Assembly: GCA_013822275.1 (NCBI GenBank)
Contig: PNKC01000003.1
Span: 1 to 64,000 of the forward strand
Direction: 5' to 3'
Length of the DNA stretch: 64,000 nt
Source of the DNA: Anaerolinea sp.
GTDB lineage: Bacteria > Chloroflexota > Dehalococcoidia > Tepidiformales > Tepidiformaceae
Part shown: positions 31,761 through 40,318 of the stretch, in pieces
How positions within the stretch are numbered: position 1 is the first letter of the stretch
Layout of the letters: each line of letters starts with the position of its first letter
Made by a program: the position numbers and the translations under genes
The notes under the pieces: model-generated
The model's database searches: none
Seen by the model: only the letters and a program-made list of their open reading frames with translations
Told to the model about the DNA's origin: nothing

Positions 31761-33401
31761 CTACCCCCGCCACTTGTGGACGTCGTAGAAGCGCTGAGCG
31801 GCGCTGAAGAGAAGCGCGGGGGTAAACCCCTTCAAAGAATCGGTGTGGGCGTACAAGTAACCCGGGTAGGCGATGATGACGCTCGGCGCTTTTTCCTGCC
31901 AAACCTCCTGGAACTGGCGGTAGGCATCTTTGCGCACCTCAATGTCGCCAGTTGTCCGGCCTTTTGCGATCAGTTCGTCGGCAACGGTGTCTTCGAAGTT
32001 GGCGAGGTTCAAGCCCGCGCTCCCCATCTGCGAGCTGTGCCAGCCGAAGTAGGGGTCCGGGTCCGCCCCCTGATCCCAACCAGCCACGGCCGCTTCGTAT
32101 TGCCGCTCCTGGAGGAAGTCGCGCCGGAGGACGGAAAAGGTCGTGCTCGCAACCGTCGCGCGGATCCCGAAAGGCTCCAACTGGCGGGCGATCTCGGCCG
32201 CGACTTGAATCCGCAGCGGGTCGTTGTCTGTCCGGATCGTGAAGCGGAACTCCTCGCCGTCCTTGATCAGGATGCCCGTCGTCGGGTGGGGCTTCCAGCC
32301 CGCGGCTTCAAGCAACTGACGTGCCGCCGTGCTGTCCGGGACGATGGCGTCGTAGTCCTGGGCGTAGGCCCAGCTCCCGGGCGTGACCGCGGACGAGGAC
32401 GGCGTGGCCACACCGAAGAAGACCCGGTCGGCGATCCGCGTGCGGTCGATGAGGAGGGCGATCGCGCGGCGGGCGCGCTCATCCTGGAAGTAGGCTGCCT
32501 GGGCGTTGTTGAGATAGAGGACGATGTAGGCGGAGCGGGTAAGTTCCTCAACCTTCATCCCCTTCACTCCCCGCAGGTCCGTAACCTGCGCCTCGCTGAG
32601 CGAATCGCGCACCATCAGGCCGTTGACTTCGCCGCCCTGGAGCGCCCGCAGGGCAGTGCTGTAGTCCGGATAGAAACGGAGGCGAATCTCCGCCAGCAAC
32701 GGGACGCCCAGGTGGTAGGAGCCGTTTGCCACCAGCCGGGCCTCGCGAGAATCGAGTGACGCCACCTTGAAGGGGCCCGCCCCCACCGGTTGGGCGTTAA
32801 ACGGGGCGTCGAAAAGCGCCGCCGCGGAAAGCGTCCCGAGGAGATGTTCCGGGAGGATCCCCAGCGTCGCGTTCCGCGCGAGGAACGGCGCAGAAGCCTG
32901 CTTCAGCCTGATGACCACCGTCGATGCGTCCGGCGTTTCCAGTTCGACGCCCAGCCAGCCCTCCGCGAGAGCAGGGTCACCCTTGAAATCCGGGTCGGTG
33001 ATCGCACGGATGGTGAAGGCGACGTCGGCCGAGGTGAGGGCCGTGCCATCGGACCATACCGCGTTCTTGCGAAGCTTGAACGTGTAGACGCGGCCTTCGT
33101 CGCTCACCTCTGGCAGGGCGGCCAGGTCAGGCTGCAATTGACCGTCCGGGGCGAGCCTCAAGAGGCCCGCAAAGACCAGCTGCGACAGGTCGGCGTCAAC
33201 TTCGTTGGTGTTCGCGAAGAGGGGGTTGACCCGCTGCCAGGTACCGGCGACGGCCTCGCTGTAGACCTCGCCCTGCGAGCCAATGACGCTTTCGCGGTCG
33301 GAAAGGCCAAGATAGAGGGCGAGCAGCGCGGCGAGCGCCGCAACAACCAGTATCGCTGCCAGGGTGAGCGGGCGGCGCAGGTGACGGGGTTCAGAAACCA
33401 T
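31761..33401 (-). CDS. Peptide ABC transporter substrate-binding protein (family 5)
   Basis: A 546-residue extracytoplasmic solute-binding protein of the OppA/DppA type. An N-terminal anchor (LTLAAILVVAALAALLALYL, about 12-31) is followed by the typical VYTFKLRKNAVWSDGTALTS, DVAFTIRAI and PVGAGPFKV. No lipobox Cys is seen, so it is membrane-anchored rather than a lipoprotein. No permease or ATPase genes are adjacent, so it is an orphan binding protein. Confidence 0.9.
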   Translation of the reverse strand: MVSEPRHLRRPLTLAAILVVAALAALLALYLGLSDRESVIGSQGEVYSEAVAGTWQRVNPLFANTNEVDADLSQLVFAGLLRLAPDGQLQPDLAALPEVSDEGRVYTFKLRKNAVWSDGTALTSADVAFTIRAITDPDFKGDPALAEGWLGVELETPDASTVVIRLKQASAPFLARNATLGILPEHLLGTLSAAALFDAPFNAQPVGAGPFKVASLDSREARLVANGSYHLGVPLLAEIRLRFYPDYSTALRALQGGEVNGLMVRDSLSEAQVTDLRGVKGMKVEELTRSAYIVLYLNNAQAAYFQDERARRAIALLIDRTRIADRVFFGVATPSSSAVTPGSWAYAQDYDAIVPDSTAARQLLEAAGWKPHPTTGILIKDGEEFRFTIRTDNDPLRIQVAAEIARQLEPFGIRATVASTTFSVLRRDFLQERQYEAAVAGWDQGADPDPYFGWHSSQMGSAGLNLANFEDTVADELIAKGRTTGDIEVRKDAYRQFQEVWQEKAPSVIIAYPGYLYAHTDSLKGFTPALLFSAAQRFYDVHKWRG

Positions 33402-33410
33402 GCAGAGGCG

Positions 33411-33632
33411 CTATTTCTGTGACTGGACGCTCAGGAAGGATACGAAGATGAAGACGATAACCAGCAGGATGGTGGCCTGGAAGAGCGTCCGCTCCAGCCC
33501 ACGCTTGGTGCGGTACACCGAACCGCCGGACATCCCGCCAAGGGCCGCGCCGAAGCCAGAACCCTTGACCTGGAGGAGAATGACCACGATCAGGATGACC
33601 GAGACGACAATCTGGAAGACGTTCATGAACAT
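33411..33632 (-). CDS. secG: Preprotein translocase subunit SecG
   Basis: A 73-residue membrane protein with two membrane segments (VVSVILIVVILLQV and TILLVIVFIFVSFL). The central KGSGFGAALGG is the SecG signature. It fits the usual size of a SecG and sits between the peptide-binding gene and yvcK. An internal ATG two codons in (33626) is an alternative start. Confidence 0.93.
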   Translation of the reverse strand: MFMNVFQIVVSVILIVVILLQVKGSGFGAALGGMSGGSVYRTKRGLERTLFQATILLVIVFIFVSFLSVQSQK

Positions 33633-33639
33633 GGTGGCG

Positions 33640-35007
33640 TCACCGGGAGAGTAGGAGTGGCTCTTCGGCCGCCGGGCGGCTCACGGAGCTGGCGAAAGTA
33701 TCCCGCTGATCGTACATGCGCATCACCGTAGCCGCGAGTTTGACCGGATCGTGGCGATAGCGGTTCTCCTCCGCGACAACATCGGCCATCACCAGACGGA
33801 CGTTCTCGAAGGCGGCCATGCCGTCGCTGGAAACCGGCACGGCGCTGGAGTGCCACGCTTCGGGAAGCGCGGGGGCGATGTTGCTATTCGCCACTACGGC
33901 ATGAATCAGGCCACGGCCAGCATGCCGCTCAAGCGCCTCGAGATGATCCGCGACCGTGAACCCGTCCGTCTCCCCATGCTGCGTGGCCACATTGCAGACG
34001 AAAAGCCGCGTGGCCGTGGTTGCGAACAGCGCCTTCTGGATGCCACTCACCAGGAGGTTGGGCAACACGCTGGTGTAGAGGCTGCCGGGGCCGATCACCA
34101 CGATGTCCGCCTCAAGGATGGCGCGGACTGCATCGGGGTGGGCTTCGGCCGAGGCCGGGTTGAGGTAGAGGTCGCGGATCGCCGTGCCCCTCTCGGTGAT
34201 GTTGTGCTCACCATGAACCAGCTCGTCTTCGTGGGTGCGCGCGCTCAGGGTGACATCCTCCAGCGTTGACGGCAGGATGGCGCCGCGCACGTTGAGCACG
34301 CGGCTCGCTTCGTGGAGCGCGGTTTCGAAATTACCCGTGACTTCGGCCATCGCGACCAGGAAGAGGTTGCCAAAGGAGTGTCCCTCCAGCCCGGTGCCTT
34401 CCTGGAAGCGATACTGGAAGAGCTTCGACATGAGCGGCTCGGCTTCAGCCAGGGCAGCGATGCACTGGCGCAAGTCGCCGGGCGCGACAACGCCGAACTC
34501 CTGCCGCAGGCGGCCGGTGCTGCCGCCGTCGTCAGCCACAGTGACGATTGCCGTGAGGTTGCTCGTGTGCTCCTTCAGGCCGCGGAGGAGTGTTGAGAGG
34601 CCGGTCCCGCCGCCGAGGGCGACGATTTTCGGGCCCCGGCTCAGGAAGCGCTTGTTGTAGATGGCCTGCGCGATGTTCTGGTCACGGTGGTCCGGCCGGA
34701 CGAAGGCGTACAGGAGCGACTCGTTGAGCTTCCAAACGGCGATCCCGATAGTGCCCAGCGAGAGGCTCATGAAGAGCAGTCCGCGGCCCCAGCGCGGGAT
34801 GCCCTGCAGCGTCAGGTAGTAGAAGATGCCCGGCAGCTCGGTCTGGAGGTAGGCCTCCTTGAGGACGTACGCGATACCAAGCCCCATGAGGGCGACGCCA
34901 AACAGGAGGAGCGCCAGCCAGCGCTTGATGTGCATGCCGGGGTAGAACCACTTCAGCACGCTGTGGTCACGCAGGTTGCGAAGTGTCATACGGCGGGAGT
35001 ATTCCAT
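33640..35007 (-). CDS. yvcK: YvcK/CofD-like protein with N-terminal membrane anchor
   Basis: A 455-residue protein. Two N-terminal hydrophobic segments (WLALLLFGVALMGLGIAYVL and LLFMSLSLGTIGIAVW) precede the YvcK core, which contains VALGGGTGLSTLLRGLK, VADDGGSTGRLRQEF and VVIGPGSLYTSVLPNLL. YvcK proteins control gluconeogenic growth and cell shape and bind UDP-sugars. The N-terminal anchor is seen in some Chloroflexota and Actinobacteria relatives. The start at 35007 may alternatively be 34989. Confidence 0.92.
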   Translation of the reverse strand: MEYSRRMTLRNLRDHSVLKWFYPGMHIKRWLALLLFGVALMGLGIAYVLKEAYLQTELPGIFYYLTLQGIPRWGRGLLFMSLSLGTIGIAVWKLNESLLYAFVRPDHRDQNIAQAIYNKRFLSRGPKIVALGGGTGLSTLLRGLKEHTSNLTAIVTVADDGGSTGRLRQEFGVVAPGDLRQCIAALAEAEPLMSKLFQYRFQEGTGLEGHSFGNLFLVAMAEVTGNFETALHEASRVLNVRGAILPSTLEDVTLSARTHEDELVHGEHNITERGTAIRDLYLNPASAEAHPDAVRAILEADIVVIGPGSLYTSVLPNLLVSGIQKALFATTATRLFVCNVATQHGETDGFTVADHLEALERHAGRGLIHAVVANSNIAPALPEAWHSSAVPVSSDGMAAFENVRLVMADVVAEENRYRHDPVKLAATVMRMYDQRDTFASSVSRPAAEEPLLLSR

Positions 35008-35040
35008 CGAGCGGCCATACCACTGGGAAAAGTTAGCATT

Positions 35041-36507
35041 TCAGCGCAGCTCCTTTTCGAGCAGCTCAAGGACAGCCTGCGGGTTCGCGCGCTTCGTTTC
35101 CTTCATCACCTGGCCCATGAGGAACTTGAGCGCCGATTCCTTGCCGGCCCGGTAGTCGTCAACTGCCTTCGCATTCCCGGCGATCGCCTTTCGCACGAGC
35201 GCGGCCAGTTCGTCCCCACCACGGATCTGAGCAAGGCCCGCGGCATCCACGATCTCGCGGGCACCGCGCCCGGATTCGGCCATCTGGTCAAACACGTCCT
35301 TACCCACCGCGGCGGTGATCACCCCACCCTCGACAAGCATGATGAGTTCCCCCAGTCTCGCGGCCGCGATGGGGAAGCGCGCCAGTTCTCCGCCGTGAGC
35401 GTTGGCCCAGCGGGCCACTTCTCCCAACACCCAGTTCGCCGCCAGTTTGGCCGCGCGTGGCTGTTCCAGGTCCAGCGCGCGAACAACGCCTTCGAAGTAG
35501 TCCGCCCGCTCCCGCGCTTCCGTGAGGGTTGCGGCCTCGTGCTCGCTCAGGCCCAGTGCGAGGAAACGCTCCTTGCGCGCCTCCGGCAGTTCCGGGAGCT
35601 TCGCCCTCACCTTCTCCACGAAGTCGCGGCTGAACCGCAAGGGGGGAAGGTCCGGCTCGGGGAAATAACGGTAGTCGTTCGCGTCTTCCTTGGACCGCTG
35701 GCTGACAGTTTCCCCCCGCTCATCCACCCAGCCGCGCGTCTCCTGCGGGATTACGCCACCTTCGGAGAGCACACGTGCCTGGCGGATCTCCTCGTATACG
35801 AGGGCGTCGTGCACAGCCCGGAAGCTGTTCATGTTCTTGACCTCAACCTTGCTGCCGAACTTCAACACCCCGCGCGGACGGAGGGAGATGTTCGCGTCGC
35901 AGCGGAAGTTGCCGTCTTCCATGTTGGCGTCGCTCACGCCGATGTAGCGAAGGATTTGGCGAAGACGGACGAGGTATTCGCGTGCTTCCGCCGGCGTTCG
36001 CATGTCCGGCTCGCTCACGATCTCCATCAGTGGCGTGCCGGCCCGGTTCACGTCCACCAGACTGTACCCCTCGCCGCTAGACGGGTCGGTACGGTGCAAC
36101 AGCCGGGCGGTGTCTTCTTCCATGTGGACGCGCGTGATGCCGAGCCGCCGTCGTGACCCGTCCACCTCGACTTCAAGCCAGCCGCCCGTGCACACCGGCA
36201 GGTCGTACTGCGAAATCTGGTACCCCTTCATCAGGTCCGGGTAGGGGTAGTTCTTGCGGTCGAACTTGCTGAACTCGGCGATCTGGCAATGCAGCGCCAG
36301 GCCCGTCATGACGATGAACTCGATCGCCTGTTCGTTGATCACCGGCAGGACTCCAGGCATGCCCAGGCACACCGGGCAAACGTGCGTGTTCGGCCCGGCG
36401 CCCGAGTAGTCCGCGCTGCAGCCGCAGAACATCTTGCTTTTGGTGACGAGCTGGCAATGCACCTCGAGGCCGATGACGGTCTCGAACTCAGTCGCTACGG
36501 CGGTCAA
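35041..36507 (-). CDS. gatB: Asp-tRNA(Asn)/Glu-tRNA(Gln) amidotransferase subunit B
   Basis: A 488-residue subunit that selects mischarged tRNA and houses the kinase activity. It has [12 protein letters not shown], the zinc site CGCSADYSG and [11 protein letters not shown], and the C-terminal YqeY-like region. A TTG start at 36507 is chosen: GGAGGAG sits five bases upstream and the family begins about nine residues before [11 protein letters not shown] promoter (36542-36570) lies upstream. gatA and gatC are not in the window. The longer frame upstream covers the promoter and is rejected. Confidence 0.95.
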   Translation of the reverse strand: MTAVATEFETVIGLEVHCQLVTKSKMFCGCSADYSGAGPNTHVCPVCLGMPGVLPVINEQAIEFIVMTGLALHCQIAEFSKFDRKNYPYPDLMKGYQISQYDLPVCTGGWLEVEVDGSRRRLGITRVHMEEDTARLLHRTDPSSGEGYSLVDVNRAGTPLMEIVSEPDMRTPAEAREYLVRLRQILRYIGVSDANMEDGNFRCDANISLRPRGVLKFGSKVEVKNMNSFRAVHDALVYEEIRQARVLSEGGVIPQETRGWVDERGETVSQRSKEDANDYRYFPEPDLPPLRFSRDFVEKVRAKLPELPEARKERFLALGLSEHEAATLTEARERADYFEGVVRALDLEQPRAAKLAANWVLGEVARWANAHGGELARFPIAAARLGELIMLVEGGVITAAVGKDVFDQMAESGRGAREIVDAAGLAQIRGGDELAALVRKAIAGNAKAVDDYRAGKESALKFLMGQVMKETKRANPQAVLELLEKELR

Positions 36508-36541
36508 TTCAACTCCTCCACCGCCCCGGGGACGCCCTTCG

Positions 36542-36570
36542 AGTATAGGCAGGGGCTCAGGCTGGGACAA
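36542..36570 (-). promoter_or_regulatory. Promoter of gatB
   Basis: On the minus strand TTGTCC (36565-36570) and TATACT (36542-36547) are separated by 17 bases, followed by a leader with GGAGGAG just before the TTG at 36507. Unlike many genes here this one has a leader of about 28 bases. Confidence 0.65.
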
Positions 36571-36610
36571 TTGGAGGCGCAACGGGACGGGCGATTGGGG
36601 ATCACGACCC

Positions 36611-36874
36611 TCAGGCGACCAGCGAGCCGGCCAGCAGGTGTCTGACTTCGACGCCGTCGTCGAGGTCCGGCCAGTAGACGGCATACCCACCGGGTTCGAG
36701 GGCCCAGTTTGCTCTCGCGCTCGCGTCAGCCTCCCGCAACCAACGGAGCCAGGAGACCCGCTCCATATCGACGGATATCTCCCTGCCATCGTCCGGGCCG
36801 AGAACCAGCCTATTCCCGTCAAATCGCACGAGAACCGCTGATGCCTGGCGTCCGTTAGAGTCCGAAGAAGTCAT
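36611..36874 (-). CDS. DUF2442-like small protein
   Basis: An 87-residue protein with the segment [20 protein letters not shown] and the end HLLAGSLVA, typical of DUF2442 proteins that often follow DUF4160 genes. Its biochemical role is unknown; such pairs have been grouped with toxin-antitoxin-like loci. The start at 36874 lies inside the end of the adjacent upstream reading frame (36855-36962). Confidence 0.7.
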   Translation of the reverse strand: MTSSDSNGRQASAVLVRFDGNRLVLGPDDGREISVDMERVSWLRWLREADASARANWALEPGGYAVYWPDLDDGVEVRHLLAGSLVA

Positions 36875-36962
36875 TCCACGCCTCCAGCAGCAAGAGTTCG
36901 TTCTCCTCCGCGAGCCTCAGAACCCGCGTGATTGTAGCCGTCGATCTCCGTGGTGGGCACAA
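36855..36962 (-). pseudogene. Possible truncated DUF4160-like gene
   Basis: The frame reads TITRVLRLAEENELLLLEAW then NDFFGL and stops, resembling the C-terminal end of DUF4160 proteins, which are the usual partners of DUF2442 proteins. No good start codon or N-terminal domain is present; a TTG at 36962 is the only candidate. I read it as a remnant. This rests on sequence memory of the family and needs checking. Confidence 0.35.
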
Positions 36963-36963
36963 G

Positions 36964-37338
36964 TCATTTCGCCCGCTCGTACCAGATGCCGCCCTCCGGC
37001 CCCGGCCCGTGCAACGGGCGAAGGCCCATGCGCCCCCAGAAGTAGGCCGACAGGCCGAGTTTAGGATGCGCCCACGCCCGGATCCGCCGGAATCCGCCCT
37101 GCTCGGCCGCGCGCACCAACAGCAGCGCCGCCTCCGATCCGGCGCCGTAGCTCCGCTCCGCCTCATCGATGCAGAGCGACCGCACGGTAATCGTGCCATC
37201 GTCGCGCTCCAGTTCGAACCGGCCCACGCTCAGCCCGTCGGCCAGGCGGACGACCGTCACGTCCGCCTCCGATTCGCCGGCTTCAAGGCGAAACCGCTCG
37301 CCCGCTACCGGCAGCGCCAGCCGGCTCACTCGAGCCAC
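36964..37338 (-). CDS. GNAT-like acetyltransferase
   Basis: A 124-residue protein with SLCIDEAERSYGAGSEAALL (about 54-73) as the CoA-binding motif region and SAYFWGRMGLRPLHG (about 97-111) near the end, the usual GNAT C-terminal pattern. It is shorter than the average GNAT. The stop lies just before the DUF4160-like remnant. Its N-terminus overlaps the end of dinG by 13 bases. Confidence 0.65.
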   Translation of the reverse strand: MARVSRLALPVAGERFRLEAGESEADVTVVRLADGLSVGRFELERDDGTITVRSLCIDEAERSYGAGSEAALLLVRAAEQGGFRRIRAWAHPKLGLSAYFWGRMGLRPLHGPGPEGGIWYERAK

Positions 37339-40070
37339 TCAGCCGCCCGCGCCGCAACGGTCGCTGAATCCGACTTGATGCGGGTGCAGGGCGGCAGGGC
37401 GGAGGCGAACTGCGCGCCGTAGCTCTTCTCCCAAATGCGCCGGTCCAGCACCGCCACAACGCCGCGGTCCTCGCGGTCGCGGATGAGGCGCCCGAATCCC
37501 TGGCGGAACTTCAGGATCGCGCCGGGCAACGCGTACTGCCCAAAGGGGCTGTCATACTGCTCCGACCGCGCCTTGTAGACCGGATCCGTTGGGACGGCGA
37601 AGGGAAGGCGGGTGATGATCAGCATGGAGAGCGCTTCGCCGCGGATATCCACGCCTTCCCAGAAGCTCTGCGTCCCGAAGATCACCGAACGCGGGTTTTC
37701 CTTGAGGTTCTCCTGGAGCTGCCGGGCGCTGCCCTGGACATCCTGGACAAGCACCACGATGCCCTGCTCTTCAATTTGAGGCCGCGCCAGTTCCGCCACA
37801 CGCCGCAACATCGCGTGGGACGTGAAGAGCGCCAGGGCCCGGCCGCCGGCCGCCGTCACGAGCCTCACGATCGCCGCAGCGACGGCCTCTGCATAGCCCG
37901 GGGCGTTCGGCTCCGGCACGTCCGTGAACGCGGCCAGCAGCGTGGAGCGCTCGTAATCGTAGGGTGACCCGAGCTGGAGCATCCGGGGATTTTGGAGGCC
38001 CAGCCGCCGGGCGGTGTACTCCATGCTGCCCGCAGCGCTGAGCGTTGCGCTCGTCGCCACGACGGTCCTGCGCTTTTCGAAGAGCTCGTTCCAAAGCCGC
38101 GGCCCCACATCCAGCGGCGCCGCGTTCAGCGACCCTGTGGTGTCGCGTTCGCGGCCGACCCACACGATCAGCGTGTCGTCGGCAGCGTGGAAGATCGACT
38201 CGATGAAGAGGCGAGCCTCATCGACCTTGCGCGTGGCCGACTCGATCTCGCCGGCGAGGGCATCGGGCGCGTCGCTCAGCGCCGTCATGGCGATCACGCT
38301 GACCGCGCTGGACGCCACGACGTTAACGTCGCGAAGGGCCCGTTCCAGGGGCGCCCAGGCGACTTCCGCCTTCGCCCACTCATCCCGGTTTCGCACGGCG
38401 CGCGTCACCAGCAGGCGCTCGTCGTCTCCGGCGCGGGGGACGAGCCCACCCAGCGATTCGAAGAACGGCGCAGCGGCGAGGGCCGCCCTCAGTACGGCGT
38501 CCTCAAGCGACTTCCCCGCCTCCACGCCGGCGCCCTGGGGGAAGCTCTTGAGCAGCGCGACCACGCCGCCCTCCCGCCCATCGCGCCCCGCGCGCCGGTG
38601 AATGCCGTCCAGTGCGTCCAGCAGCCGCCTGCGGCTGGCCTGCCCTCCGAACTGGTTTGTGGCCGTCTCCTCCAGATTGTGCGCCTCGTCGATGACCAGG
38701 TGATCGAAGGGTGGGATGGCGCTGCCGCCGGATGCCACGTCGGCCAGCAGGAGGGCGTGATTCACGATGATGATGTGGGCCGACTCTGCCGTCTTCCGCG
38801 CCCGCAGAAGGAAGCAGGTGCCTTCCTTCACGTAGCTGTTCGGGCGCGCCAGACAGTCCGTGTCCTGCGCGGAAAACCGCGACCAGGTGGTGCGCTCATT
38901 CTGGTCCAGGTTGAGTTCGGACCGGTCGCCGGTTTCCGTGCCAGGCAGCCAGAGAAGCATGGACGACGCGAGACGGGCGAAGTCCGGGTCGGCCAGGCCG
39001 GCGCCGTAACTGGCAACCCAGCGGCGGATGCAGAGGTAGTTGGAGCGCCCCTTGAGGACGGCCGCCCGGAGGTCCTCGCCGCTCTCAATGACGCCCACCG
39101 CCACGAGCATGCGGCGCAGGGCCGGGATGTCCTTGGTGAGAAGCTGCTCCTGCAACTGGTGCGTGTTGGTGGAAATAACGACACGCTCGCCGTTGCGCAG
39201 GGCATGGATCGCCGCCGGCACGAGGTAAGCGAGTGACTTGCCCACGCCGGTGCCTGCTTCAACCATCAGGCGTCCACCGGAGGAGAGGGCATCCCGCACA
39301 GCCTCCGCCATGGCGCGCTGTTCTTCGCGTTCTTCAAACCGTTCCACTGCCGAGGAGGCGGCGTCGAAGACAGAGGACACCAGCGCGGCAGGCGTCGCTA
39401 TCCGCGGTTCGCGGCGCGTCAACGCCGGGTAGGCGTGCGGGGGCTGGACCGACGGAAGGTGCCTCTCGCTCAGCGGCGTGGAGGACCATTCGCGCCCACC
39501 GATCACCTCGGCCAGCGTGAGGTTCTCCATCGAGACCAGCCGCGCGAGCTGGAACCGTTCGTTTTCGGGAAGGGCGTGGGCCAGACGCACGAGCGCCGCG
39601 AAGATTGCGGCCGCGGTGCGTGCATCCGGCAAGGCACGATGATGCACGCCAGCCTCGACACCGAGCGCGTTCGCCAGCCCGACAAGGCCGCGCTTCCCGT
39701 TGCCAGGCAGGATCAGCCTTGAGAAATGGGCTGTGTCGATGCGGTCCGCGGCGAACTCGACACCTTCGCGGCGCAGACAGCCCAGGTCGAAGTTGATGTT
39801 CTGGCCGACGATCGGGTCGTTGCCGGTAAAGCGGATGAGCTTCGCACCGGCAGCGGCGATCCCGGGTGCGCCGCGCACGGCCTCGTTCGTGACCCCGGTC
39901 AGCGTTTCGATGAAGAACGGGATTTCGCGCCCCGGGTTGACGAGCGTTTCGAACACCTCGAGCACTTCGCCGTCGGCGCGAAAGCGGACGGCCCCGATCT
40001 CGGTAATGCGGTCCTTGTCTTCGTCGAGGCCGGTCGTTTCGAGGTCAAGAGCTACGAAAGTATCGGTCAT
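37326..40070 (-). CDS. dinG: DnaQ-DinG fusion: 3'-5' exonuclease plus helicase
   Basis: A 914-residue protein. An N-terminal DEDD exonuclease (FVALDLETTGLDEDKDR, then NINFDLGCL, and HHRALPDARTAA, about 5-155) is fused to a DinG/XPD-like helicase with Walker A EAGTGVGKSLAYL, Walker B LVIDEAHNLEETA and late GTQSFWEGVD. Iron-sulfur ligands: one Cys in NYLCIRRW, then DTDCLARPNSYVKEGTCF, where only two of the usual three cysteines occur. Such fusions are typical of Gram-positive and some Chloroflexota DinG proteins. It has roles in R-loop or stalled-fork repair. Confidence 0.93.
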   Translation of the reverse strand: MTDTFVALDLETTGLDEDKDRITEIGAVRFRADGEVLEVFETLVNPGREIPFFIETLTGVTNEAVRGAPGIAAAGAKLIRFTGNDPIVGQNINFDLGCLRREGVEFAADRIDTAHFSRLILPGNGKRGLVGLANALGVEAGVHHRALPDARTAAAIFAALVRLAHALPENERFQLARLVSMENLTLAEVIGGREWSSTPLSERHLPSVQPPHAYPALTRREPRIATPAALVSSVFDAASSAVERFEEREEQRAMAEAVRDALSSGGRLMVEAGTGVGKSLAYLVPAAIHALRNGERVVISTNTHQLQEQLLTKDIPALRRMLVAVGVIESGEDLRAAVLKGRSNYLCIRRWVASYGAGLADPDFARLASSMLLWLPGTETGDRSELNLDQNERTTWSRFSAQDTDCLARPNSYVKEGTCFLLRARKTAESAHIIIVNHALLLADVASGGSAIPPFDHLVIDEAHNLEETATNQFGGQASRRRLLDALDGIHRRAGRDGREGGVVALLKSFPQGAGVEAGKSLEDAVLRAALAAAPFFESLGGLVPRAGDDERLLVTRAVRNRDEWAKAEVAWAPLERALRDVNVVASSAVSVIAMTALSDAPDALAGEIESATRKVDEARLFIESIFHAADDTLIVWVGRERDTTGSLNAAPLDVGPRLWNELFEKRRTVVATSATLSAAGSMEYTARRLGLQNPRMLQLGSPYDYERSTLLAAFTDVPEPNAPGYAEAVAAAIVRLVTAAGGRALALFTSHAMLRRVAELARPQIEEQGIVVLVQDVQGSARQLQENLKENPRSVIFGTQSFWEGVDIRGEALSMLIITRLPFAVPTDPVYKARSEQYDSPFGQYALPGAILKFRQGFGRLIRDREDRGVVAVLDRRIWEKSYGAQFASALPPCTRIKSDSATVAARAAEWLE

Positions 40071-40240
40071 TGTGAGAACATCCGTGCGAACCTTCGTCAG
40101 TCTACCCGCCGGTCTCGCCTGCCGCTAATGCACGCGCGCCTGAGCGGTATCGGCACGCGTATCCTCCTGCCCTTCCGCGTCGCGTCCTGTCGCGTGGCCC
40201 TATCCGCGGAGGCCCGGCCGCCCCGCGCGAGGAGCCCCGG

Positions 40241-40270
40241 TTGAGGGGCGGATCGTTGGGCGCGTAGAAT
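40241..40270 (+). promoter_or_regulatory. Promoter of the EF-G-like gene
   Basis: TTGAGG (40241-40246) and TAGAAT (40265-40270) are 18 bases apart. The leader is about 42 bases and carries GGAGG (40304-40308) before the ATG at 40319. Confidence 0.55.
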
Positions 40271-40318
40271 CGCGGCACAGCAGTCTCGCATTGTCGTGGA
40301 GTTGGAGGGGTTGGTTCG

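Noticed and set aside
34687..36156. 489-codon forward frame across yvcK and gatB
   Set aside because: It is a shadow of two well-recognised minus-strand genes and contains no domain.
37992..39236. 414-codon forward frame inside dinG
   Set aside because: It is opposite a complete DnaQ-DinG gene with all helicase motifs and has no recognisable domain.
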